Source of the DNA: Macrobrachium rosenbergii | Taxonomy: Eukaryota > Arthropoda > Malacostraca > Decapoda > Palaemonidae | Direction of reading: 5' to 3' | DNA: 64,000 bases | Assembly (NCBI RefSeq): GCF_040412425.1 | Contig: NC_089756.1 | Location: 9,253,726 to 9,317,725 of the forward strand | In this document: positions 24,415 to 37,666 of the stretch, piece after piece | Position numbering within the stretch: position 1 is the first letter of the stretch | Layout of the letters: every line of letters starts with the position of its first letter | The notes under the pieces: generated by a model | Told to the model about the DNA's origin: nothing | The model's database searches: none | The model's input: only the letters and a program-made list of their open reading frames with translations | Position numbers and translations under genes: made by a program

Positions 24415-25330
24415 GCAAGCACAGAGACCACCGGGTGAGTCTCTGGTTGTGATTCTTGATCTGCTGTCAAAGCGTAGCTGATTGTGATCAGATAGCACTA
24501 AAATTTCTTCATTCTAGGTCTGTTCCACATACACTTCAAACTTTTTCAATGATGTGATTAAGGCTAGGATTTCTTTTCTATCGTGGAATACACTTTTGAT
24601 GCTTTTCAATTTTGAAGACAGGAAACATACAGGATAAAAGTTCACTTTCATCTTCTTGAAGTGGTACAGCTCAATTCCACAGTCAGAGCATCAACTTGTA
24701 TCACAAATTTCTTATTGAAGTCTGGGCCAGAAGTACTGGTCTTGAAAGTTAAAATGGCTTTACCTTCTCAAAGGATTCTTGACATTCTGTAGTCCAAACA
24801 AACTTAGCTTTGGGACTAGTTAGGGTCTGTAAGGGGGCTACTATAGCTGAGAAATTCGGACAGAAACGTTGATAGAATCCTGCCATGCCCAAAAATCTCT
24901 GTAGCTGTTTTCTAGTAGTAGGTGGGGTAGCCTTACGGATACCTTCTACATTAGCATTTACTGGAGTGAGAAGGCCTTTCCCAGCTTCAAACCCAAGATA
25001 CTGCACAGTTGCCTTCCCAAACTCTCTCTTCTTTAGAGTTTGACTGTTAGTCCTGCTTCCCTTAGTTTCTTGAAAACTTTCTCAGGATCTTCAGATGTTC
25101 TTCCCATGTTGTAGAGTAAATGACTATGTCATCCAGATACCTACTCCTTTTATGGATCTAGCAGTTGATCCATCACTCGTTGAAACGTTGCAGGTGCATT
25201 CATCAGACCAAATGGCAGAACAGTATGCTGATACAGTCAGAAGGAGTGATAAAAGCTGACAGCAACTTAGCATTCTCTTCTAAGGGAATTTGATAGTATC
25301 CCTTCAATAAGTCTATCTTGGAGACAAACT
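24415..25330 (-). pseudogene. Reverse transcriptase/RNase H of the second Gypsy-class element
   Basis: The catalytic box RYLDDIVIYSTTWEEHL is intact at the codon level (YLDD, 25139-25128). Upstream, EGYYQIP and ITPSD are visible around 25300-25240. The thumb at 25006-24749 reads QYLGFEAGKGLL and RKQLQRFLGMAGFYQRFCPN. RNase H starts near 24705 with KKFVIQVDA, and NHNQRLTRWSL near 24450 belongs to its C-terminal part. Frameshifts near 25220, 25080, 24980 and others. Confidence 0.82.
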
Positions 25331-25339
25331 TGACAAGTA

Positions 25340-26340
25340 AAAACACTAACACTTGTTGATCAACACTAAAGCTTTAAACAGCTTAGTCACTCTTATCATA
25401 TCTCCTTTTTCATTTTCTCTTGACTCAGTTTTCAGATTTTCTAAAGAGAGATTTTCTAATCTCTTCCAATCTTTTCCTCAAGTTCTTCACATACTCTCCT
25501 TGGACTTCCACTTGATTTTCTTGCCAATTTTCTGCAAGAATTTTCCATGATCCTCTCATACTCTACACCAAAAATCACCTTGTTAGGTGAACAACCCATG
25601 CTTTCTAGATAAGCATTCCCTAATTTCAAATAACATCAGTTGTATACCAACATCCCAGTCTCTGCCTGACTCAGAACAATACTTAGTCAGCATACTTTTC
25701 CCAATGTCTGTGAAACCTTTCCAAGGCTCCTTGAGTCTCTGGGTGATACCCCCTTGATGGATAACTGTTGTTTCACTCCTAACAAGTTCATCACATCCTG
25801 AAACAGTTTTGAAGTAAAGTGGTTCCTCTGTCACTTTTGTACAATCTCCTGAGTATCCCAGACTGTGAAGAAAAGCTCCACTAGTTTCTCAGCAACTATC
25901 TTGTGAATATGTTTCACGCAGGGGTTGCCTCAGGATATCTTGTCTAGGACACATTAATGTTAACAAATATTCACTGACCCTTCTTCAAATCTTAGGCAGT
26001 GGTTTCAACCATATCTATAATCCACCTTGCTCAAAGGGTTCTCCTCTAACTTCTATAGGTTGGGGGCTTTTTCTGAATGGTTTTTCATTTGGCTTTCAGC
26101 TATCTGGCAGGTATAGCACTCGATGGGAGCACTAGCATCTTTGTAAGTCAGGCCAGAAAAAATATTTCATGATCTTCTCCACAGTCTTCCTGATTCCCAT
26201 ATGTCCAGACTCATGAGCTACTGCCACCACTTGCTTCCTCAATGGACGTGGGATCAAAATTTGATGATATTCGCCTCATTCAGCATCTCCTGGTATATCT
26301 GCAGGTCTATGCTTCCTCATCAGCAAACCTTCCTTCAGAT
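25340..26340 (-). pseudogene. Integrase of the second Gypsy-class element, DDE triad retained in codons
   Basis: Zinc domain: VAHESGHMGIRKTVEKIMKY (about 26245-26185), followed by a CYTCQ pair after a frameshift (about 26110). The core has a first Asp in WIIDMVE (about 26020), a TRYPEATP motif (about 25935) and a second Asp in KSDRGTT (GAC, 25832-25830). The Glu lies in HPETQGALERFH (GAA, 25721-25719), about 36 codons later. C-terminal pieces around 25640-25600 read GRDWDVGIQLMLFEIREC. Several frameshifts make it non-functional, although the active-site codons survive. Confidence 0.78.
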
Positions 26341-27261
26341 AATAACAGGCAGGAGTTTGTTGCATCTCTTCTTGATCAACAATGAAAAAAGAAAAACAAC
26401 TCGGCTAATGATGCATCCTTCAGCTACTAAGTTCCATTGCTTCTCTGGTCACCTGACCAACTTCAGGGTTGAGCTCTCAATGTCAGTAACTCCAGCTACT
26501 GTAGTTTCACTGTTATCTTCAGGAACATCTTGACTACTCAGAGTTTCTTCAGGGACAGCTTCTTCTTGAGGAAACCTCTTCTTGGTCAGCATTGAAACAT
26601 CATTTCCACTGGAACAACTCTACTCTAGCTCAAAGATCCTTCACTAGATCATTCTTGAGTGGGTAAATCCTCAGTCTCTATACTTAGTGGCATAGTCCTC
26701 TTCATACTCCTAGTAGTCACACAGCTAGGAAACAGGTGGGGGTTACTCTTCTCCAAATCTACTGTAGGACTAATCCTCAATGGTTTTATCTGTCACTATA
26801 GGACAAAGAACAAATGGCACACTATCCTTCATTCCTAACAGAACATGTACACCTTCAACAGCCAGTAAAGTCCTTTACATCAAAACCAACATCTCCTGTC
26901 ACTAATTCACGAGCCCAGGTATAAGCGTATATAGGAGTTACCTCTTCTCCTCCTATACCCTTCAAAATAACTGAATCTCCTGTGAGATTCTTTCTCCAAC
27001 GTGGGGTGAGCACCACGGACTACCACCATATGGTTGCTCCTGTATCCGTAACACCCTTGACTGGTACCACTTTTCCTCCTGGAGTTGTCCAGTGTACCCT
27101 CATAGATATATGGCTTAAAAGCCTCCAAACTGCTCAGCCACTCACTGCTTGAAGTTACATTTCCACTGGTTGCTAAACACTCAGCTTGTTTAGTCTCAGT
27201 CTTTACTGAGTTGACTCCTCCCCACTGCTCTTTGTAGTCTGTTTCACCTGGTCACCTCTTA
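26341..27261 (-). pseudogene. Protease and linker of the second Gypsy-class element
   Basis: VKGVTDTGATI around 27060-27030 is a retropepsin active-site motif in its local frame, followed shortly by a stop. Upstream, FKPYIYEGT (about 27125-27095) matches the start of this protease region in related elements. The rest, to about 26341, is the linker toward integrase and is heavily degraded. Confidence 0.62.
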
Positions 27262-27830
27262 CTACTTGACCCACTGGCAGTTGGACTGCTGATGTATCTG
27301 ATGACACTCCCAACTGAAGTGTCCTGCTCTTCCACACTTGTAGCAGAAAACACCAGGCTTCTGTAATTGCCTTACAACATTATATGATGATTTTACATTA
27401 GCTTGCTGAGGGATATTACCCGGCATTGACTTGGTATTATCACTTGTAGGATTCCCATTAAATCTGCTCCTGAAATTTGGATGAGACTTAAAACCTGTGC
27501 GTTGAATCATAGTGCCTTGACATTTATAGTTCCTTCTGCTACTGATGATATTGTAGTCTTCACTAGAGGTGCAGCAGCTTTGTGATTTATTCACTTCTCT
27601 CTCTCTCAAACAGAGCTCTTATATGCTCAGAATTCCCCTAAGATGTTCAAAACTTAACTAATTCTTCAAGATCTTCAAATGTTTAACTTTAGCAACCTCC
27701 AACCATCGATTTAAACATCTTCTTACTTTGTAGGCATAATCCAAGAAAGTTACCTGGTCATCCTTTCTCAAAGATTTGAATCTTTCATTATAATGATAAT
27801 TGAGGCTGCCACGAGACTAAGGGAGTCCAG
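27262..27830 (-). pseudogene. Gag nucleocapsid zinc knuckle of the second Gypsy-class element
   Basis: The frame 27609-27262 ends with CYKCGRAGHFSWEC, a perfect Cys-X2-Cys-X4-His-X4-Cys knuckle (Cys89, Cys92, His97, Cys102), preceded by a basic Asn/Ser/Gln-rich stretch. Sequence 27610-27830 continues upstream in gag in other frames, with a HYNERFKSLRKDDQ-like piece near 27790. The capsid core is not identifiable, and I see no clear SCAN-like segment here. Confidence 0.72.
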
Positions 27831-27889
27831 TCAAAACAAAAAGGAGTTAATGAAGACTTACCTCAGAATTTTTCCTGGAGTTATAATTT

Positions 27890-27906
27890 AAGGTGGAAGG
27901 TCGCCA
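27890..27906 (-). promoter_or_regulatory. Candidate primer-binding site of the second Gypsy-class element
   Basis: Minus strand TGGCGACCTTCCACC starts at 27906, upstream of gag. It shares TGGCGAC with the site at 8426. The 5' LTR would then start at 27907 and run to higher coordinates. Confidence 0.35.

Positions 27907-29698
<1,792 letters not shown>

Positions 29699-29770
<72 letters not shown>
29699..29770. repeat. (TA)n microsatellite
   Basis: TA run between the TIR element and the SINE head. Confidence 0.97.
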
Positions 29771-30848
<1,078 letters not shown>

Positions 30849-31045
30849 GAATAAATTATATTATTTGGAATGAATCTTACCTACTGTTAAGGTTAGCTTT
30901 ATCTTCGTGCCATTTGGTGTGATTGGCATTTAAAAAAATCAAAATATGCTTTGCTAACCCACCCAGACTGCCTCTGTAGTCATCTGTTTCCCACCGGATG
31001 GTGCTGGAATGTGTACGTTCTTGCCATATTTCTTCATGTCATCCT
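30849..31045 (-). mobile_element. 51-bp-TIR element, partial inverted copy
   Basis: The reverse complement of 36306-36591 aligns here: TTATTTGGAATGAATCTTAC, CTACTGTTAAGGTTAGCTTT, ATCTTCGTGCCATTTGGTGT, AAATATGCTTTGCTAACCCA, CTGTAGTCATCTGTTTCCCA, GATGGTGCTG. One end is missing. Confidence 0.7.
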
Positions 31046-33339
31046 GTTATACAGACGGTCTGATTGGCATTAGTAATATTTTGATGATTTCTGGCTAATT
31101 TTCTCCTGTACAGTATTGTTCTTGTTTCTGTTTTTGCCTTATGTCATCTACAACAAGCAGAGATACAAGCATTAGGTTGTATAGGAAAGAGTTTGTGAAA
31201 ACCAAATGTTTAGGTTTTGCAAGAGGACCACATAGCCTGTTGTTAGACTAGCTGCTCAGGCATGAGTGTGTTTTTCTTGATATGTAGATTTTGAGTGACA
31301 TGATAATAGGATGTAAATTGTGTGTAGTATCAGAAGATGTTAGAGGCCGATAATGTACATAGACAATTAGTTAGGGCACACCAGAAGCCTACTACATCTA
31401 TTCCTTTTGTCTTCCGGTGTTGCTTCTCCTCCTCCATTAACCTACCTGATAGCCCAGGTTAATTCCTCTCTCTCTCTCTCATTCTGCTCCACCTTCTTTT
31501 GCACCCTATGCGGTTCAGGAGAAAAATAATAATTGACATATATTCTTTTATTAGTCAGGATTTTAATCGAAATTATTAGGGCCGAGAGCGGCGTCAGAGC
31601 CTTGGATTCTGTCTGTAACCCACCATCTGGACTGCCCTGCATCAACTGGTTGTCTCCTCTGACAGGAAACCAAGGCGTGTCTCAGGACCTTGTCGCGTTT
31701 GGTGCAGAGCCGCTGAACACTCCAGGCAAGTTCAGAGTTTGTCTCTCGTTCGTTGGCTTTAGTGTTGCCAGCTGTGACAACCTGAAATCCACTAAACATA
31801 GCAGTTTTTCCTCTAAGTTTGCAACACTGTCTGGCGCCCGTTCCATCCCTTTTGGAGAGTGTATTGTGTTGTAGGCGGACGGTAGAGTTAGGAATTTAGA
31901 CATATTACGTTTGCCTCAGTAGTTCTCAGCCGCGTGACGTTTCTGGTTCCCCCCACTGGTATCATCCCCAAGCAGACAATAACCCCCTTACTCTGTTTTC
32001 TCACTGTTGTCTCATATTTGTCACCTTGTGACAATTATTCCTTTTCATATAGTGACTCTTCCTTTTCTGCTACTTACTTATCTAGAGTGAGTAAGCCTGG
32101 TGAAGGAACAGCTCTTCCTTCTCAATATTCACCTCTCGGATGTATTCACAGTTACACGATGACGTCATGCAAGAGACCTCCTTTTCCCCATCTGTGCAGA
32201 CGACACCACTGTCATCGAAGTTACATGGTGGCGTCATGCAGGAACCCTTTACCTTCTTCACTCGTGCAGGCGGCTCCGACTTCATGTAAGAATCCTCTTC
32301 TTTCCCCACCTACTGTACTTACTACGTACTCTGACGTCTTGGTCTGATTTCAACCATGATTTGGTTGATTTTCCTTTAGTATTTAAGTGGTGCATAGCTC
32401 TCGTTGTTCTGTTTTCACTTCTTTTTGCCGAAGCTGAATCCGGTAACTGGTGCTCTATAGTTTACTTCTACCTTGGCTTCTGTTAAACAACTAAGAAGTT
32501 AATGCTTATTTAGGTAGGGTGCGTTATCATGAAAGTAGGGCCTTTGGGAAATGGATGAACAGTTGAAGAGATAGGAAACTGTTTACTATAGTGTGTGTGC
32601 TGAGACTCTTGGATGCCACTGCATCTTTTTCTAGATTTGAAGCCATTCAGAGCTGGGTTAGTTCTTAAATAAGTTATACATTTTTCACCTTCCTCTGTTC
32701 AACTTGCAGTTTCTAGTTCTTGGACCTCCCTTGGCTGAAGGTTGAGAAGACTCCTCTAATAAGTAAGGTAATTTGGCCAATAATGTGGTTCGGATTCACT
32801 TGTAGAGTTGCTAAGTAACCAATTGGTTCTTAAAGTATCTTTGAATGAGGTATTTTGTTCTTAGTGCTACAGCTCAATTACTGTAAGAGTAATATTTAGT
32901 ATATATGTGTGTAATGTTTTTGTTCTTTCCATTTGTAGATATGTATGTATATGTATTTACATATGTAGATATAATGTGCTAAGCTGTCCCATGTTTACCA
33001 TACCTTATATTTTACCCCTGTCAACTTCCTGATGTCCTTCTCTCCACACTCTTCACACAGGAAAGTTCAGAGTTTGGAAGGGTAGTTTGGACAGTTGTTA
33101 TGCAATGAGGCCATCGAGCCATGGGCATGTCAAGTCTCAACAAGTTTATTCATATTACTCCCTTATCAGTGAGTCATTCAGTTGGGTCCTTGTGGCTTTT
33201 CAGAAGGGCATGTAGGACACATACAGTACTTCCACTTCCTGGTATTCCTTCAGTCAAAGTAAAGTATTCTCCTGTAAGTTGAAGTCTTAGCAGTATGGAT
33301 TCATCTGCTTGGTATCAGAGTACTGTGCTGTAGTTCTCC
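31046..33339 (+). other. Non-coding or unassigned, upstream of the second DIRS-like relic
   Basis: No protein recognised. It may include decayed 5' or gag sequence of the DIRS-like relic that follows. At about 32151-32330 a ~68-bp unit is repeated about 2.5 times (GTTACACGATGACGTCATGC at 32151, GTTACATGGTGGCGTCATGC at 32219). The first unit contains a palindromic TGACGTCA. Confidence 0.45.
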
Positions 33340-35255
33340 TATATTGTACGACGGGTTCATTTCTCACCAGTCTGTTTTTTATGATGAGAATTATGTATTA
33401 TCTAGCCTTAGGAGTGGACATTTTTGTTCAAGGTTGACTATCTGTTCTTTTCTAACCCAGTCAGTTGTTTATCTGGGGACGAGGATCAACTATCTCTTGT
33501 TGAAAGTTTTTCCAACAGATAGAAGGATAACAGTTTTCTACCACTGTTGAGAGCCCTCAAGAACCTTTACATTGTCCTCAGATGTATCAGAGGCAGATTG
33601 AGGGGCCATTCTGAGAAACATTTGATGTCAAGAAGTGGAAGTGTAAACATCCTACAGCTCTTTGCAGTTTAGAATAGTTTTATGCAAGTCTCGATTATTA
33701 CATAAGACAACTTCTTCTTCGTTCTTCTTCGTTTTAACGTGCTTTTTCCCATTTTTTATATGGGGTAAGCAAGATGCCTTCTTTTTTGAAGGACTTTTGA
33801 TTTGGCGTTGGGGTAGGCCGTAGCCTCGATCGGCTGCCCTGCCTGACATCGCTTAGACCCCGGTAACGATGTGTACGTGTGTATCGTACCAATCCCCAGC
33901 TCCCTTTCTCCCAGCAGCGAGGAGAACCGGGCAGTTAGGTTGACAGTTCAAGACGTGTGAGGTGTCTGTTATGTTTTTAGAAGATGTTGGAGTGGCTTTG
34001 TTTATGTGTGTATTAGTCTGTAACACCCATTTGCTTTCAGCAAACCTATCCGTTAATTACATACGTAATCCCGGGGTGTCTACACGGATAGCAAAGTGTC
34101 CGCCTTCTCTGACCAGTCGGTTGCAGATTTGAACAAGTGCCACGGACCTCTACGAAGTCCTAGGCCGCTGCTCTACCGACTGAGCCATCGAGGCTCCTAT
34201 TATTACATAAGACAACAAGGGGACACAAATCAAGAATTTTGTTCAGGCCATCAAAGAAACTACCTTTTCCTTTGGACAGAGTCCAGCAACGTTATTCCAT
34301 TTCCTCATTTTGTCTTAAGAAGAAACCTTGGTACTGAAGACCAACTCAACAGTAAGGGCAAGGTCTCCAGTCCTCTGCCTCAGGTTTGCCAGAAGTTGTG
34401 GAACCTTTAGGGAGACCCAAACACCCATCAATTCACGACTGCCCAAAACACTACACTACCAGTTTACTGCCCTCCATGCCAGGATCTTCTGGCAGGGGCA
34501 GTGGTTGCCTTCCTTCTAGAATGGTCGAATTTAGACCTTTAGGTTTTCCTCTGTTGTCTGTTTTTGCAGATCACAAGGATGATTTTGATAGCGCATTTGT
34601 AGCTCCAAAGGGAATGGTTTCCCTGACTTTCTTTCCTGGTGGTAAATGTTCCTCGTCTTCTTTCATCCAGGAAGGATCTTTTCAGATAGTCTTATTCGAG
34701 AAGATTCCATCAAACCTCCGCACATGTCATCTCACCATGTAGAGATTGTCAACAGCCTTTTATAAGCTAAGGGCATTTCTAGAATGGCCAAGGAAGCAAT
34801 CCTTAAATCTAGAAGGCCTGCCACTGTTAGACTTGTGTATCAATAAGAGTGGTTAGGTTTTTATTTTGGTGCTTGTCCTGAGTGGTATCCAGCACCTGTT
34901 CCACTAGACTTATTGGTTTAAGCTCCACCAGTATCTCAGATAGCAAAGCAGCTTTCTGTCGCAACGATCAAAGATACCATTTTACATTGCTTTCAGTTCT
35001 GCATCATGTTGACTGGAATGTTACTCATGATTTAAAGTTTGAAGAGGTTTTAAATTTTTGTGCTGGGAATTTCATCTCCCAATCATGTTTTATGATGAAA
35101 TTTAGACATAAGCCTTCAGATGTTAACATAACCTCAGTTGAGCCCTTTGATAAGACATCACGTAAGAACTTTGAAGACACTTTTCTTTTAGCTCTTGTTG
35201 CAGCCAAGTGTATTAATAAGCTTCAAGCCCTTTCTTGTATGGGAGCTTTGTCCTA
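33340..35255 (+). pseudogene. Second DIRS-like relic: RT end, RNase H, tyrosine recombinase start
   Basis: SFLTQSVVYLGTRINYLLLK (33443-33503) matches the late RT region of DIRS elements. RNase H begins near 33575 with SDVSEAD-GAILRNI. After the SINE interruption, YIRQQGDTNQEFCSGHQRNY and LWTESSNVIPFPHF (about 34205-34300), QVCQKLWNL, and AFLLEWSNLDL (about 34510-34545) follow the RNase H-to-recombinase order. KQLSVATIK (about 34950) starts the recombinase N-terminal domain. LALVAAKCINKLQALS (about 35190-35240) is the start of its catalytic domain, with the usual Arg replaced (AKC for AKR). No frame is intact. Its residues differ from the 12.9-21.0 kb element, so it is another family. Confidence 0.72.
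33712..34198 (-). mobile_element. tRNA-derived SINE, copy 2, with 18-bp target-site duplication
   Basis: Reverse complement of the same SINE as 29771-30244. Box A TGGCTCAGTCGG lies near 34190-34179. The 3' tail is GAAGAAGAACGAAGAAGAAG at 33712-33731. It is bracketed by a perfect duplication, ATTATTACATAAGACAAC, at 33694-33711 and 34199-34216, the signature of LINE-mediated retrotransposition. It interrupts the RNase H part of the second DIRS-like relic. Confidence 0.93.
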
Positions 35256-35600
35256 GTGGCAACTCCTCTCTTTTCTTTCTTTGCTTAGAGAACAGATATA
35301 GAGGAGGAAGCCCTTCCCAGTTTTGTTACAGTGCCTAATTTAACTGCTTTGGTAGACAGGGAAGAAGTGATTGTCTTTATGTCCAGATTAGACCTAGTAA
35401 GAGGTTATATTAGTGAGCTTCAAGCCCTATCTTGTTCTTTGGCTTTGCTCTAGTGGCAACCTCTCTCTTTTCCTTCATTGCTTTGAGGAAAGACTCAATT
35501 GTAAGCCCTTTCCAGACAGTGCCTAATTCATCTGCTTAGGTAGCAATGGAATAATGGCTGTTGTATGTCCAATTAGAACTCTTTGAGGGTTTATCTGGAC
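35221..35600. repeat. Approximate 197-bp tandem duplication
   Basis: CTTCAAGCCCT-TCTTG (35221 and 35418) and TTTG-CCTAGTGGCAAC (about 35247 and 35443) recur at a 197-bp spacing, together with CTCTTTTC-TTC-TTGCTT. It overlaps the end of the recombinase relic, so part of that gene was duplicated locally. Confidence 0.6.
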
Positions 35601-35604
35601 AGTC

Positions 35605-36630
35605 ATAAACCTGTAAGAGGAGAAGTTGAGAATTTATCTGTGGTGTTAGAAGGCCAAACACTCCTATATCCAAGATGGCTAAAGTCTATGCACACAGTTG
35701 ATTCTTGATTTTTTACCTGGGCGAGTTTTTACCTGCAGCCCAGGGGAGTTATAACTTTTTCCCTCATTACTTGCAAATGTTTAATTTTAGCATGGTGTTA
35801 AGCCCTTAGTCCTTTCATTGCAGCGGGGACACTTTCTCTTGAACTAAATATGATAGTAACCTTGCTTTCTATCTTATCGTTAATTGTTAGAAATCCCGCT
35901 ATTGAATTTTGGGAGCATGAAGGTATGCATTGGTGTATAGGAGTACACCGTCTTGTATGGTGGTGGTAGTTATCTTTAGTTTTGGACTGATGGTTATGGG
36001 CTTTGACTCATGCACAGGAGTCACCAGTACTCTACGAGATAGTCTTTTTTTTCCCTGTAAGGATCCTCTGACAAGTCTTGCTACGAGGACCTTACACCCT
36101 GTTGTGGTTCCAACATCTGGCGACAGTACTTATCGGTAAGGAGTCACACATCAGGCAGGAATTTTGAGAAGCTTTTTCTTCCCTTTTCAAAAAGCTTTTA
36201 GTTTGCTTTGCTGGGAACTGTTTCTCTGGCTGCACTAACCCACCATCCTCATTCAGTGTGGTAGTCAGCTAACTTTAGCAGTAGATAAGATTCAATGCAA
36301 ATAATGATAATTTTCATGATAAAATTAATTATTTGGATGCTTACCTACTGCTGAAGTGGAAACCCACCCAGCCTCCCCACAATTTAGTGGGTGGTCATGA
36401 AGAAATATCACAAGAATGTAAACATTGCAGCACCATCTGGCGGGAAACATGACTACAGAGACAGTCCGAGCGGGTTAGCCAAGCATATTTTGATTTTTCT
36501 TAAATGCCGATCTCACCAAACGGCATGAAGATAAAGCTAACTTTAACAGTAGGTAAGTATCCAAATAATTAATTTTATCATGAAAATTATCACGTCTTCT
36601 GATATGGCCTTAATTTACTTATTAGGCATT
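35605..36630 (+). repeat. ~1-kb dispersed repeat, copy A
   Basis: Aligns with 37667-38740 from CAGTCATAAACCTGTAAGAG to CTGATATGG-CTTAATTTACT. Shared blocks include GTGGTGTTAGAAGGCCAAAC, TTGAATTTTGGGAGCATGAA, CCTGTAAGGATCCTCTGACA and the embedded 51-bp-TIR element. The function is unknown; it may be the end region of a decayed retroelement. Confidence 0.75.
36306..36591 (+). mobile_element. 51-bp-TIR element (MITE-like), copy 1
   Basis: The left end 36306-36356 starts GATAATTTTCATGATAAAAT; the complement of the right end 36541-36591 is identical except for three positions. The body contains CCCACCCAGCCTCCCCACAA and AACATTGCAGCACCATCTGG. There is no coding sequence. The inner part of each end, read outward, is CAGTAGGTAAGTATCC, which equals a consensus 5' splice donor (AG/GTAAGT). 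A partial third arm (CTTTAGCAGTAGATAAGATT) precedes the element at 36275-36300. Confidence 0.82.
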
Positions 36631-37221
36631 CTTTAAAAGTTATCATACTGTAAAACACTACAGTACTGTAATTCTTGTTGTTTTTCTCTCTGGACTACCT
36701 TATCCATCCTCCATTATGCCTGTACAAAATCTTCCTTCATGTATTGCATTTTCACCTTATGTGATATCTGTTTTCCTCTCATTTCCACATCTTACCACTG
36801 AATGTTTTTCTTCCCCTTTTTTATCCCCCTAAAACACCCCCTGCTGATCCTGTGACCCCAATGAAGGAATTTTACATACTCATCTGTTCCTTCCACCAAA
36901 CCCATAGTTGGTTAATTTCTCCTTATATGTTCACACTTACTTCTTATCAATCACTTGTCTTGAATTCCAAGTGTTTTACCTCCTTCCAAGGCTCCTTCTC
37001 GGTGATGACACCTACTGTGTGAGATGTTCTTTTTTGCAACAGGCTGGGTGTAAACATTCTCACAGTAAATTTTAATTATCCACATGTGCGCAAATACGCC
37101 TAGCCCAAAAATACCATTTTCATGTAACTTTATTCTGATAAATTAGATTACCCATGTGTAAAATATGAAAGAAAAGAGCAAGTGAAGTAAAGTATATTAA
37201 GTTCTAGCCAGGAATGTTGAA
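36592..37221. other. Non-coding, nothing recognised
   Basis: Apart from the end of the ~1-kb repeat to 36630, I see only AT-rich stop-dense DNA. Confidence 0.5.
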
Positions 37222-37420
37222 ATTGCTTTATTTGGGATGACCCTTACCTGCCTTAAAGTTAGTTTACATCTCTGCGCCAATAGGCAAGTTGGCATTCACT
37301 CAAAAGATCGAATGGCTGCCCGGATTACTGTCTAGTTCACCTGTTCTCCACCAGGTGTTTCAAATGTTTAGGCTCTTGTCAGAATTCTCCTTGCCGCCAT
37401 TGGGTATAGGCGCCTGTTGG
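37222..37420 (-). mobile_element. 51-bp-TIR element, partial inverted copy
   Basis: The reverse complement resembles 42655-42940 more than the 36-38 kb copies: CCTTAAAGTTAGTTTACATC, GCCAATAGGCAAGTTGGCAT, TTCACTCAAAAGATCGAATG, GCTGCCCGGATTACTGTCTA and GTTCACCTGTTCTCCACCAG. This indicates at least two subfamilies. Confidence 0.65.
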
Positions 37421-37666
37421 TATTTCATGGATTTTTGCTGCTGTCACTGTACTGTACATTTATTTTTCCTAGGACGCCTCCACTGGAATCAAGGTTAAGA
37501 ACATCAGGTTCTGTAGAAATGATTACTGTGTTAGCAGAATGTTGATTTTTAGGAGATTAAGTTCATTAGTTAGGAAGAGAAAAGAAGCAGTTAGATTGAG
37601 AAGCAATTAGTTAGGTCAGGTTATCAACCTGTCATTTCTCCCTCTTCTCCAGGTCCTTCTTCTGCA

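Larger units (their letters stand above)
24415..27906 (-). mobile_element. Second Gypsy-class element, different family, same Gmr1-like order
   Basis: Minus-strand order: gag zinc knuckle (27350-27290), protease DTGAT (about 27045), integrase zinc domain (26340-26100), integrase core (26030-25600), reverse transcriptase (25330-24749), RNase H (about 24720-24420). Frames are broken many times, but most catalytic codons survive. It is too diverged from the 2.3-6.7 kb element to be the same family. The integrase-before-RT order is shared. Confidence 0.82.

Noticed and set aside
31533..32347. Two open frames of 113 and 137 residues on the plus strand
   Set aside because: No recognisable motif, overlap with frames on the other strand, and the second runs through a 68-bp repeat.
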